Of a stretch of DNA of 8,966 bases, positions 1 through 5,852 are shown piece after piece. The position numbers and the translations under genes were made by a program. The stretch covers positions 1 to 8,966 of the forward strand of contig CAJWZG010000109.1 of assembly GCA_913049565.1 (NCBI GenBank), given 5' to 3'. The notes below the pieces were generated by a model. It searched no databases. It saw only the letters and a program-made list of their open reading frames with translations, and was not told the origin of the DNA. How positions within the stretch are numbered: the stretch's first letter is position 1; every line of letters starts with the position of its first letter. Source of the DNA: an uncultured Gammaproteobacteria bacterium (GTDB taxonomy: Bacteria; Pseudomonadota; Gammaproteobacteria; Pseudomonadales; Azotimanducaceae_A).

Positions 1-1529
1 GTTTGACCGACATCTTGGAAGACCCACTGTTCGGTCAACAACCCCCGAATGTGGAAGCTACCGAGCGGCACCGCAAACGGGTGTGTGAGCATATGGCGAC
101 CCGTACCCTGGATGAGTGGATGGCGCTCTTCCAGGCGGACGGAGGTGTGGCATCACACCCCTACCAGACCACCCAGCAGGCGATGGAAGACGCAGATATC
201 GTCGCCAACGGACATAGTGATACCGCGCACGGGTTTCGACAGCTCGGCTTGCTGGGTCAGTTCAAAGGCAGACCGGGCGCCGTGGCGGCCCCGCCGGTGC
301 GCCGGGACTTGAGCGAAATTACGCTGCCGAAGAAATTCTCCTCGCAGGGGGCTGATAAACCGTCCAGTGGGCAGATTCCTAAGCTACCGCTGACTGGGGT
401 CACCATTGTGGAAGCCGCGGCCATTATCGCATCGCCTCTAGGCGCCTCGATGCTCGCGGATTTGGGAGCGAGGGTGATCAAACTGGAACCCATGGACGGG
501 GACCCGTTTCGAGCCATGATTTTTGGCTTGGGCGCTGATCGGTGCAATACCGATAAACAGAGCCTTGCCTTGGATCTAAAGAGCGCCGAGGGCCAACAGA
601 TTGCTCAAAACCTGATCGCTAAGGCTGATGTTTTTATCCATAACTATCGACCCGGGGTCCCGGAGCGACTGGGGCTAGACTACGCAACGTTGGTCAAAGT
701 TAATCCGCGCTTGGTGCATCTGTCGGCAACTGGCTATGGTACTGAGGGACCCGGCAGAATCCGCCCGTCGACTCACCCCGTGCCCGGTGCTGCAATGGGT
801 GGGGTGCTTTATCAGTTCGGGGACCTGCCAAGTACGCCGCTTGATTACGATGAAATGCTTGATGTCAGCCGTCGTCTGTTTCGTGCTAACGAACTCAACC
901 CAGACCCTAACACCTCGTTTATCGTAGCCAGCGCTGCAGTCATGGCCTTGGTAGCTGCGGCTCAATCAGGTGAGGGGCAAATGGTGCAGCTAGATATGTT
1001 TGGTGCGAACGCTTACGCCAATTTCGATGACTTCGCCGAGTCAAGCCAAGGCAGTGCCAGAAAGCCGCTGGACGAAGATCATCGGGGCACAGGCCCGTTC
1101 GAACAACTTTATCCTTGCAAAGAGGGCTGGTTGCTCATCAGCGTTGTTAACGAGGCCGATCAACAAAAACTCTTGGACGAGATCGGTAGTTTCGACAATT
1201 TACGCACTCAAGATGCGAGTTACTGGCAAGACCGGTTGCTGCAGTTGAACTTAGGCGCCATCCGTGCGGATGGTAGCGTTACGGGGTTACGCATTTGCGA
1301 GCCGCAGTTTGCCCAGAGCGGTTTGGTGGCCTATTTCGATCATCCAACGCATGGCAGCGGTATTCGACACGGTGCGATGTCACAGTGGCCGATGAGTGCA
1401 AGGTCGCTGGGCGGTCCCTGTCAGACTGGTGATGCGACCGAATCTCTGCTGACTGAGCTGGGATTGAGCCAAGAGCAAGTTGCCGAGCTACAAAGGCGCT
1501 GGGTGGTCAAGGTTTATGGCGTTGGCTAG
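1..1529 (+). CDS. Tandem-domain CaiB/BaiF family (class III) CoA-transferase, 5' end cut off by the window
   Basis: Class III CoA-transferases move CoA between carboxylic acids in the cytoplasm; the substrate cannot be told from this sequence. About 508 residues are visible (numbered from the TTG at 3). Residues 1 to about 115 look like the C-terminal lobe of one CaiB unit (RTLDEWMALF near 34-43, then a GQFKGRPGAV segment). After a linker, a second unit starts near residue 127 (LTGVTIVEAA, LADLGARVIKLE). So the full protein is probably two fused CaiB units with most of the first missing. Asp301 in NPDPNTS aligns by eye with the catalytic Asp of formyl-CoA transferases (ALGDSNTG in YfdW, from memory). 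An unusually long segment of about 20 residues (277-298) lies before it. The TTG at 3 is just the first in-frame codon able to start, not a supported start. Stop is TAG; no Shine-Dalgarno site can be judged. Family call firm; activity of the second unit uncertain. Confidence 0.88.
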   Translation, partial: LTDILEDPLFGQQPPNVEATERHRKRVCEHMATRTLDEWMALFQADGGVASHPYQTTQQAMEDADIVANGHSDTAHGFRQLGLLGQFKGRPGAVAAPPVRRDLSEITLPKKFSSQGADKPSSGQIPKLPLTGVTIVEAAAIIASPLGASMLADLGARVIKLEPMDGDPFRAMIFGLGADRCNTDKQSLALDLKSAEGQQIAQNLIAKADVFIHNYRPGVPERLGLDYATLVKVNPRLVHLSATGYGTEGPGRIRPSTHPVPGAAMGGVLYQFGDLPSTPLDYDEMLDVSRRLFRANELNPDPNTSFIVASAAVMALVAAAQSGEGQMVQLDMFGANAYANFDDFAESSQGSARKPLDEDHRGTGPFEQLYPCKEGWLLISVVNEADQQKLLDEIGSFDNLRTQDASYWQDRLLQLNLGAIRADGSVTGLRICEPQFAQSGLVAYFDHPTHGSGIRHGAMSQWPMSARSLGGPCQTGDATESLLTELGLSQEQVAELQRRWVVKVYGVG

Positions 1530-1550
1530 ACGTCTCATGAGCGCTACTAT
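1522..1550 (+). promoter_or_regulatory. Candidate sigma70-type promoter for the desaturase
   Basis: TTGGCT at 1522-1527 (4 of 6 matches to TTGACA) is separated by exactly 17 nt from TACTAT at 1545-1550 (4 of 6 matches to TATAAT). The -35 box overlaps the last codons of the CoA-transferase gene. It is correctly placed for a transcript starting about 45 nt before the desaturase start. Both boxes are imperfect, so this is a by-eye prediction. Read-through from the CoA-transferase gene is the alternative. Confidence 0.35.
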
Positions 1551-1559
1551 TGATAGTAG
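1544..1559. promoter_or_regulatory. Perfect inverted repeat, possible operator
   Basis: CTACTAT, a 2-nt spacer (TG), then ATAGTAG: 7 bp of perfect dyad symmetry. It covers the candidate -10 box of the desaturase promoter, a common position for a repressor site. No regulator gene is present in the window to pair with it. With a 2-nt spacer it is more likely a DNA-level operator than an RNA hairpin. Confidence 0.35.
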
Positions 1560-1568
1560 AAAAAGAAG

Positions 1569-1585
1569 GCCGCGTTAGCCGCGGC
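1569..1585. other. GC-rich hairpin between CoA-transferase and desaturase
   Basis: GCCGCG, a 5-nt loop (TTAGC), then CGCGGC form a 6-bp all-GC stem. On the plus strand no T-run follows. Read on the minus strand it is followed by a T-rich stretch (CTTCTTTTTC), which is the form of an intrinsic terminator, but no minus-strand gene ends here. It may be a 5' leader hairpin of the desaturase transcript, or a remnant terminator. Function not determined. Confidence 0.3.
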
Positions 1586-1601
1586 AACAAGCAATGAGTT
1601 G

Positions 1602-2555
1602 ATGGGTATGAACACAATCGAACGAACGACAGCGAACGCGCAAAGACCCACAGATTTTTTCACACCGCAGGAAATCGCTTACTTACGCGAAATTGATCCT
1701 TGGCGAAGCGCTCTAGCCGTCGCGCACTGCTGGGCGGTGATTATTGGTACGTGGATCGTCGTGTGCATGTTTCCCAATCCCATCACAATAACATTGGGCG
1801 TTATGATCATTGGTGCGCGTCAACTGGGGTTGTTTGTGCTCACTCATGACGGTGCTCATGGGGCGCTGTTCAAGAATCGGCAGCTCAACGACTGGGTCTG
1901 CGAATGGCTACTTAACCGGCCATTTACCGACGAAAAAATCGACAACTATCGCAAGTACCATGTGGTGCACCACGCTAACACCCAACAAGAAGATGATCCC
2001 GATTTGGTATTGTCTAAGCCTTTCCCGATTACCAAAAGCTCATTCCGTCGCAAGGTGATTCGCGACCTCACCGGTCAAACTGGCTGGGATCAATATGGGA
2101 GAATCGTAAAAGCCGCATTCAAAGGAGACACTCTGCACGCAAGGCTGCAACGTGCATGGCCGAGGATTGGGCCTAATATTCTAATTAATTTGGTTTTTTT
2201 CTCGGCATTCGCGGCGGCAGGTGTTTGGTACATGTATTTTGTGCTGTGGTTATTGCCGGCGTTTACCTGGAACCGTTTCGTCGTTCGTCTGCGTAACATC
2301 GGCGAACACGCCGTGGTACCCGATAATGATGACCGTCTGCGCAACACTCGGACAACGCTCGCAAGTTGGTGGGAGCGAGCGCTGATCGCCCCATATAACG
2401 TGCAGTACCACCTAGAGCATCACTTGGTGGTGAACTGCCCACACTATAAACTAGCAGACGCGCATCAAATGTTGCTGGATAAAGGCTATCGAGACCAGAT
2501 GGAAATCCAGCCCGGCTACAAGGCCGTGCTAGATCTCGCACTCCGGCACGGCTAA
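1602..2555 (+). CDS. Membrane fatty acid desaturase (FA_desaturase family)
   Basis: This is a di-iron, oxygen-dependent desaturase or hydroxylase of the inner membrane. Counted from the ATG at 1602 (317 aa), the three histidine boxes are intact: HDGAH at 82-86, HVVHH at 120-124 and HLEHH at 270-274. An additional RNIGEHAV segment (His236) fits the iron-binding set of this family. Hydrophobic segments lie at about 37-57, 62-80, 193-206 and 208-221. This gives the usual layout, with the His clusters on one face of the membrane. Candidate starts are TTG 1599, ATG 1602 and ATG 1608; none has a strong Shine-Dalgarno site, and ATG 1602 is chosen over the TTG. The gene follows the CoA-transferase by about 70 nt. 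It ends 4 nt from the convergent redoxin gene, with no terminator between. Substrate (acyl lipid, sphingolipid, carotenoid or other) and regioselectivity cannot be read from sequence. Confidence 0.9.
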   Translation: MGMNTIERTTANAQRPTDFFTPQEIAYLREIDPWRSALAVAHCWAVIIGTWIVVCMFPNPITITLGVMIIGARQLGLFVLTHDGAHGALFKNRQLNDWVCEWLLNRPFTDEKIDNYRKYHVVHHANTQQEDDPDLVLSKPFPITKSSFRRKVIRDLTGQTGWDQYGRIVKAAFKGDTLHARLQRAWPRIGPNILINLVFFSAFAAAGVWYMYFVLWLLPAFTWNRFVVRLRNIGEHAVVPDNDDRLRNTRTTLASWWERALIAPYNVQYHLEHHLVVNCPHYKLADAHQMLLDKGYRDQMEIQPGYKAVLDLALRHG

Positions 2556-2559
2556 TCGA

Positions 2560-3033
2560 TCACTTCTTCAGGCTGTTTAGGTAGGTGATCAGAGTGAGTG
2601 TCTCTGCCGGATCCATACGCCCTACCGGGGCATTGCTGTAGGCAGAGAACATCACCTTACCCTGAGGGTTTAATACGAACTCGCTGGGTTGAATGAAATC
2701 CCGTCGTTCATCCCACCAAGAACCTAACCGATCGCCAATCTCTCGCGTCACCCCATAAGCGACTGGAAAGTTCAATGTTTCGGCCACTTCTTGTGTCTTT
2801 TCCAGTGAGTCCACGGTGCCAGCTACAATGCTGACTCCCTGTGCTGCAAACGCTTCACGGCGTTCTTCGTAGCCGGCTAACAGTCGGCGGCAGTAGGGTC
2901 ACCAGTGACCGCGATAAAACAAGACTAGCGTATAGGGTGTTTCGAGATCTGCGGGTAGGGCGATTGTGTCGCCCTCAACACTAATGAGAGTCATATCCGG
3001 GAATTGATCACCCGAGGTAAGCATCGTGCCCAT
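2560..3033 (-). CDS. Peroxiredoxin-like (AhpC/TSA, redoxin) selenoprotein with in-frame TGA as Sec45
   Basis: Thioredoxin-fold redoxin, probably a cytoplasmic thiol-dependent reductase or peroxidase. One frame runs from ATG 3033 to TGA 2562-2560, 158 codons, broken only by TGA at codon 45 (2901-2899). Around it the protein reads FYRGHW-U-PYCRRLLAGYEE, matching the RGxWCPYCRRQL active site of this family, so TGA stands exactly at the first, catalytic cysteine. Cys48 completes a UxxC pair and is the only cysteine in the protein. Downstream sequence stays in frame to the expected C-terminus (GTVDSLEKT, GKVMFSAYSN, ending LNSLKK). AGGAGA 5 nt before the ATG supports the start. A conventional caller would report only the 84-aa piece after the TGA and miss the active site. 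The gene follows the aminotransferase by 33 nt, probably co-transcribed. Prx-like UxxC selenoproteins are a known marine-bacterial class. The alternative is a chance Cys-to-stop mutation. Confidence 0.82.
2872..2888 (-). promoter_or_regulatory. Candidate bacterial SECIS hairpin just after the Sec TGA
   Basis: Counting the T of TGA as 1, bases 14-17 (GCCG) pair with 27-30 (CGGC). After an A/C mismatch, C19 pairs with G25, leaving the five-base loop UGUUA. The loop has a G at its second position and starts 16 nt after the TGA. As I recall the bSECIS model (short upper stem, G in the first loop bases, loop roughly 16-37 nt downstream), this fits, near the short limit. The stem is only 4-5 bp, so this is supportive rather than decisive. 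Such an element would bind SelB and recruit Sec-tRNA to the TGA. Confidence 0.45.
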
Positions 3034-3038
3034 CGTGG

Positions 3039-3044
3039 TCTCCT
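3039..3044 (-). promoter_or_regulatory. Ribosome binding site of the redoxin selenoprotein
   Basis: AGGAGA on the minus strand lies 5 nt before ATG 3033-3031, within the 33-nt gap after the aminotransferase stop. It decides the start: translation begins well upstream of the internal TGA, so the part before the TGA is a real, translated N-terminus. Confidence 0.7.
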
Positions 3045-3066
3045 GAGTTATTGTTCTTCGGCCTGT

Positions 3067-4233
3067 CTAAGATGTTTCTGCAAATAGCGTATCAAATTGT
3101 CTGCCTTCATTGCTGCCCCGACAACTCTTGATGCAACGGGCGAGAATGGGTAGCCCGTCGCGGATCTGCTCCAGCGTTAAGTGGCCAAAGGCTAGGCGCA
3201 GATAGGGCACATTCTCTCGCTGATAATGGAAACTCTGCCCCGGCAAGAAGTTAACACCCTGCTCGAGCGCCATAGGGCGAAGTGCCTTGGTATCCACGTC
3301 ATGAGGCAACCGCACCCAGATAAACAAGCCACCGACTGGCTCTGACCAAACGCAAATGTCGCCTAACTCGGTCTCTAGCCCGTCGAGGGTTAGATCTCGC
3401 TTTTCTTTCAGTACCGGATTGGTGGCTTTGGCATGTTTTTGAATCCCGTCCTGATAGAACTCGGCGGCAATCGCCGCCGCAAGGTAGTTGCTGCCGGCGT
3501 CGTGACGACGGCCAAGAATTTTTTCGAGCATCGGTGGTCGGGCGTAGATGTAACCCAGCCTCAGTCCGGGGGCTAAAATTTTCGACAGTGAGCATAAATA
3601 GATTTGATTCGGATCGTCATCCAGTGCATAAAAAGCCGGTTCCAAGGGGCCGTCGTAGTGCACGTCTGCGTAGCAGTTGTCTTCAACGATTGGCACACCA
3701 TAGTGCTTAGCCAATTCAATGATTTGCAGCCTGCGCGCTTTGGGCATCACAAAACCGGTTGGGTTTTGGTAAGTCGAGATGGTGTAGATAAATTTTGGCA
3801 GCCGTCTTTCTTTGCTCAGCCTTGCTAGCTCTCGCTCTACTGCATCAGGACACATGCCACCTTCATTCAGCGGTATACCAACCATGTCGTACTTCAGAGA
3901 ACGATAAGCGCTAAGCGTGCCCGGATAGCAAAACTCTTCGACCAGCACCGTGTCACCGTGGTTATCTTGTAGTGCTTCGGCGGTCAAGGTAACCCCCTGC
4001 ATGGAGCCGTTGGTTAGTAACAGATGATTGGGGTCAATCGCGATACCTTCGCGATCTTCTTCCCGCTGAGCCATGGCGGTTCGCATGCCGGTATGACCTA
4101 AGTCGCCTGGATATTGAGTGAGGGCCTCCGCTTGTTCTTCGATCACTTTGCTCGCAGCGGCCTGCAGGGCGGCAACTGGAAATGTTGCTGGGTCAGACCG
4201 GCCGCTACCAAAGTCGTATTTGATTTGAGTCAT
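3067..4233 (-). CDS. PLP-dependent class I/II aminotransferase (LysN/ARO8-like group)
   Basis: Fold-type I PLP enzyme transferring an amino group between an amino acid and a 2-oxo acid in the cytoplasm. Counted from ATG 4233 (388 aa): YQNPTG at 155-160 (Asn157, PLP O3' contact), VEDNCYADV with Asp185 (PLP pyridine nitrogen), SLSKILAPGLRLG with Lys218 (Schiff-base lysine), and YLRLAF with Arg346 (substrate carboxylate). The set resembles 2-aminoadipate or aromatic/branched-chain aminotransferases of the MocR-like catalytic group. There is no N-terminal helix-turn-helix domain, so it is an enzyme rather than a MocR regulator. A GTG at 4260 would add 9 residues; the ATG is preferred because GGGGAG sits 7 nt before it. 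The gene lies 33 nt upstream of the redoxin selenoprotein on the same strand. Substrate unknown. Confidence 0.9.
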   Translation of the reverse strand: MTQIKYDFGSGRSDPATFPVAALQAAASKVIEEQAEALTQYPGDLGHTGMRTAMAQREEDREGIAIDPNHLLLTNGSMQGVTLTAEALQDNHGDTVLVEEFCYPGTLSAYRSLKYDMVGIPLNEGGMCPDAVERELARLSKERRLPKFIYTISTYQNPTGFVMPKARRLQIIELAKHYGVPIVEDNCYADVHYDGPLEPAFYALDDDPNQIYLCSLSKILAPGLRLGYIYARPPMLEKILGRRHDAGSNYLAAAIAAEFYQDGIQKHAKATNPVLKEKRDLTLDGLETELGDICVWSEPVGGLFIWVRLPHDVDTKALRPMALEQGVNFLPGQSFHYQRENVPYLRLAFGHLTLEQIRDGLPILARCIKSCRGSNEGRQFDTLFAETS

Positions 4234-4240
4234 TTGATTT

Positions 4241-4246
4241 CTCCCC
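4241..4246 (-). promoter_or_regulatory. Ribosome binding site selecting ATG 4233 for the aminotransferase
   Basis: GGGGAG on the minus strand stands 7 nt before ATG 4233. The alternative GTG start at 4260 has no comparable site, so the shorter protein is preferred. Confidence 0.6.
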
Positions 4247-4405
4247 GTCGCGTCTACCACATGGCAAACGGTTACTCTGACTCAACCATATCGGATTCTG
4301 CAGGATGCGTAATACGTTTTAGCGCAAATTCGCGGCCATTTGTCGTTGCTTGGTTAGATGTTGAAGTCACGTGCGTTAGCCTGTCGTCCACCGAGTTTTC
4401 AGAGA
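4247..4405. other. Divergent intergenic region
   Basis: This stretch separates the leftward aminotransferase from the rightward DUF1761-like gene and must hold promoters for both if both are expressed. I could not find a convincing -35/-10 pair on either strand. A 54-codon open frame starting ATG 4261 runs through it, but it has no ribosome binding site and no recognisable motif, so I do not call it a gene. Confidence 0.4.
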
Positions 4406-4411
4406 GGGAGG
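4406..4411 (+). promoter_or_regulatory. Ribosome binding site pointing to a CTG start
   Basis: GGGAGG lies 4 nt before CTG 4416-4418. The following codons read DVSNFNGFTILV, like the MDVSN start typical of DUF1761 proteins. Spacing is short but the match is good, so CTG appears to stand where homologs have ATG. Confidence 0.45.
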
Positions 4412-4415
4412 AATA

Positions 4416-4822
4416 CTGGACGTAAGCAACTTCAATGGTTTTACCATTTTGGTATCTGCTATTGCCGGTTTCGTTGTGGGGGGATTTGGTTCGGGCCGAT
4501 CATGGGACAACGCTGGTTGGCAGCAGTAGGTTTGTCCGCCGATGACGCTCAAAGCAGCAACATGCCGGCCATTTTTGGCTGTGCGTTCGCGTTCAGCCTT
4601 GTTGCCTCCGCTATGTTGGCGTGGATATTGAGTGCTTTTCCACAGCTGGGGTCACTGCGGAAGATGGCGGTTTGCGTCTGCATCGGGTCTGGTTTTATTG
4701 TGCTTGAATTAGGCACCAACTACCTGTTCTCGCATAAGAGTCGTCAGTGGTTTTTGATCGATGGGACGTATTTGCTGCTTTCTTACTTGGCGATGAGAGG
4801 CGTACACGCCTATGGCCGGTGA
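4416..4822 (+). pseudogene. DUF1761-type small membrane protein, frameshifted in a G6 run
   Basis: No molecular function is known to me for this family. The first part is in the frame of CTG 4416 (DVSNFNGFTILVSAIAGFVVGG). The rest is in the next frame (WFGPIMGQRWLAAVGLS onward, with ADDAQSSNMPAIFG and LGTNYLF) to TGA 4820-4822. Adding one G to the run at 4478-4483 joins them as VVGGIWFGP and gives about 135 residues, the usual family length. The product would have four hydrophobic helices and no signal peptide. The break falls in a six-base homopolymer, so a read or assembly error, a slippage-controlled switch or a true mutation are all possible. The CTG start is a second anomaly in the same gene. 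Its stop lies 2 nt from the end of the convergent ParB-like gene. Confidence 0.7.
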
Positions 4823-4824
4823 CA

Positions 4825-5229
4825 TCACAGTCTAAAAAGAGCTGGGTTATAGGGAAGATCTTGGGGCGAGCAGTTGATAAAATCGGGCACTGGATCGTCA
4901 GTAAACTGTTTTGCCTCGATGCGGCTATACCCCTCATACACAGCCCTGTACACGCGGTGCATGCCATCCATTATCCTGCCCGCTGCATCGAGAATAATGG
5001 GGTATGACAGATCGCACTGTTCGATTAGCTGCATATGTTCTAGCACGCTGCGCGGTGTGGGTTGTTGTGATGTATCCATATACCAATGGTTTGTATCCAA
5101 CTCTGCCAGAGTGTTGGGATTGATCGTCATCGTCGGTAAAGCCCTGCTAAGCTGAATCAGTCTGCTGACGTTGAAGGCATCGAGACCTGTCGCGGTTCGG
5201 CGAAAATGATATTGAGGCCTGATAGACAT
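4825..5229 (-). CDS. Small ParB/sulfiredoxin-fold-like protein
   Basis: A 134-aa protein from ATG 5229 to TGA. Residues about 71-100 (LSYPIILDAAGRIMDGMHRVYRAVYEG) carry the pattern of the ParB N-terminal or sulfiredoxin-like fold: a hydrophobic strand, G-x-I-x-DG, then the xHRxxRA helix that in ParB forms part of the nucleotide site (GxxR/GxHR). There is no helix-turn-helix or dimerisation domain, so it is not a chromosome-partitioning ParB; its function is unknown. The frame stays open back to 5595, but that part is the antisense-free shadow of the kinase gene and is not protein-like. The start is chosen at 5229, where recognisable sequence begins. No good Shine-Dalgarno site is present. The ATG comes 2 nt after the kinase stop, which suggests coupled translation. 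Confidence 0.7.
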   Translation of the reverse strand: MSIRPQYHFRRTATGLDAFNVSRLIQLSRALPTMTINPNTLAELDTNHWYMDTSQQPTPRSVLEHMQLIEQCDLSYPIILDAAGRIMDGMHRVYRAVYEGYSRIEAKQFTDDPVPDFINCSPQDLPYNPALFRL

Positions 5230-5231
5230 GG

Positions 5232-5774
5232 TTAATTGGCACTCGATGTTAGTTGCACGGTTTTGATGAATGTAGATGCGTCTTGGGGCGAGCATAGACG
5301 AATAAAATCGATCGCCGTGTAGTTTGGATCGTGCATCAAATGGACAAACTTTTCTTTGTTGGGTAAGTAGTGCTGAAAGCTCCAAAGAATCATCGAATCT
5401 TTTGAGAACAGGCGCGCCCAGCTTTCTCTGTTGCCGGTGCCAGGCCACAACTTGCGTTGAGTGATGGCCCGACTCAGCGCGCGTTTTCAGGCTTGGTAGG
5501 GGGTTCTCGTAAAGGAGTAGTCCAGCCAGACCACTCGCCCAACTCGGCGCCACTTGATGTGAGTGGTTCGCGTGTAGTTGCCATCGAGCACCCAAGAAGC
5601 GCCAGAAAGCGCCTGCTCTAGTCTGGAGAAAAACTCATCGTTGCAGGATTCCGTCCAATTCTGCTTCCAATGTAGCTGATCCATTTCTATGCATGGAATG
5701 TCTAACGCAGCGGCCAGTGCTTTTGCAAATGTGGATTTGCCGCTACCACTAGTGCCAATCACGTTAATCCTCAT
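5232..5774 (-). pseudogene. P-loop nucleoside/adenylate kinase-like ATPase with in-frame TGA at codon 96
   Basis: Small P-loop kinase of the FlaR/adenylate kinase-like group; substrate unknown. From ATG 5774: Walker A GTSGSGKST at residues 8-16, EMDQLHWKQNW at 30-40, VLDGNYTRT and VVWLDYSF in the middle. After a TGA at 5489-5487 the same frame continues as KRALSRAI, ELW-like KLWPGTGNRESW, LFSKDS and RLCSPQDAS, to TAA 5234-5232. Both halves are recognisable parts of one protein. The total of 180 residues is normal, so the TGA is the only lesion. The position is not a conserved cysteine in the homologs I recall (usually Arg, Lys or Leu), so CGA-to-TGA mutation or a sequence error is the simplest reading. 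A hairpin after the TGA leaves recoding open. The start has no strong ribosome binding site; the gene lies 78 nt after fbiC on the same strand. Confidence 0.7.
5454..5480 (-). other. Hairpin just downstream of the kinase TGA
   Basis: On the minus strand GCG-C-TGAGT pairs with ACTCA-A-CGC: eight base pairs with one C/A mismatch around a nine-base loop (CGGGCCATC). It begins 6 nt after the in-frame TGA. The loop opens 15 nt after it and has G at its second position. The shape is bSECIS-like and stronger than the one in the redoxin gene. Stems of this size also occur by chance, and no cysteine is expected at the TGA, so function is doubtful. Confidence 0.3.
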
Positions 5775-5852
5775 GGATTTGGGTTCTGTGAAAACGCGCT
5801 GGTCGACGATTACGAAGAAGGCAGGGGGTTTACCGCCGCAATACCGTTATCG

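Noticed and set aside
735..800. Loss of the catalytic Asp in the second CaiB unit (His258 in RPSTHPV)
   Set aside because: On re-alignment the catalytic Asp lies further on, in the gD-x-x-T region. Asp301 occupies that place, so I do not claim an inactive unit.
2560..2814. An independent 84-aa protein starting at 2814
   Set aside because: It is the C-terminal part of the redoxin. The upstream frame carries the thioredoxin-fold N-terminus and active site with a proper ribosome site at 3039-3044.
4261..4425. Small 54-codon frame starting ATG 4261 on the plus strand
   Set aside because: No ribosome site, no recognisable motif, and it overlaps the start of the DUF1761-type gene. Likely chance.
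4358..4477. Start of the DUF1761-type protein at ATG 4358
   Set aside because: The first 40 residues in that frame are arginine- and cysteine-rich and unlike the family, whereas the other frame gives the family N-terminus after a ribosome site.
2560..5489. Genetic-code reassignment of TGA to explain both in-frame TGAs
   Set aside because: TGA ends several genes at the expected C-termini, and the long enzymes (827, 388 and 317 aa) contain no internal TGA, so the standard bacterial code holds.
4825..5595. A 256-aa protein from the long open frame ending at 4825
   Set aside because: Residues before the Met at 5229 are the out-of-frame shadow of the kinase gene and show no protein-like motif.
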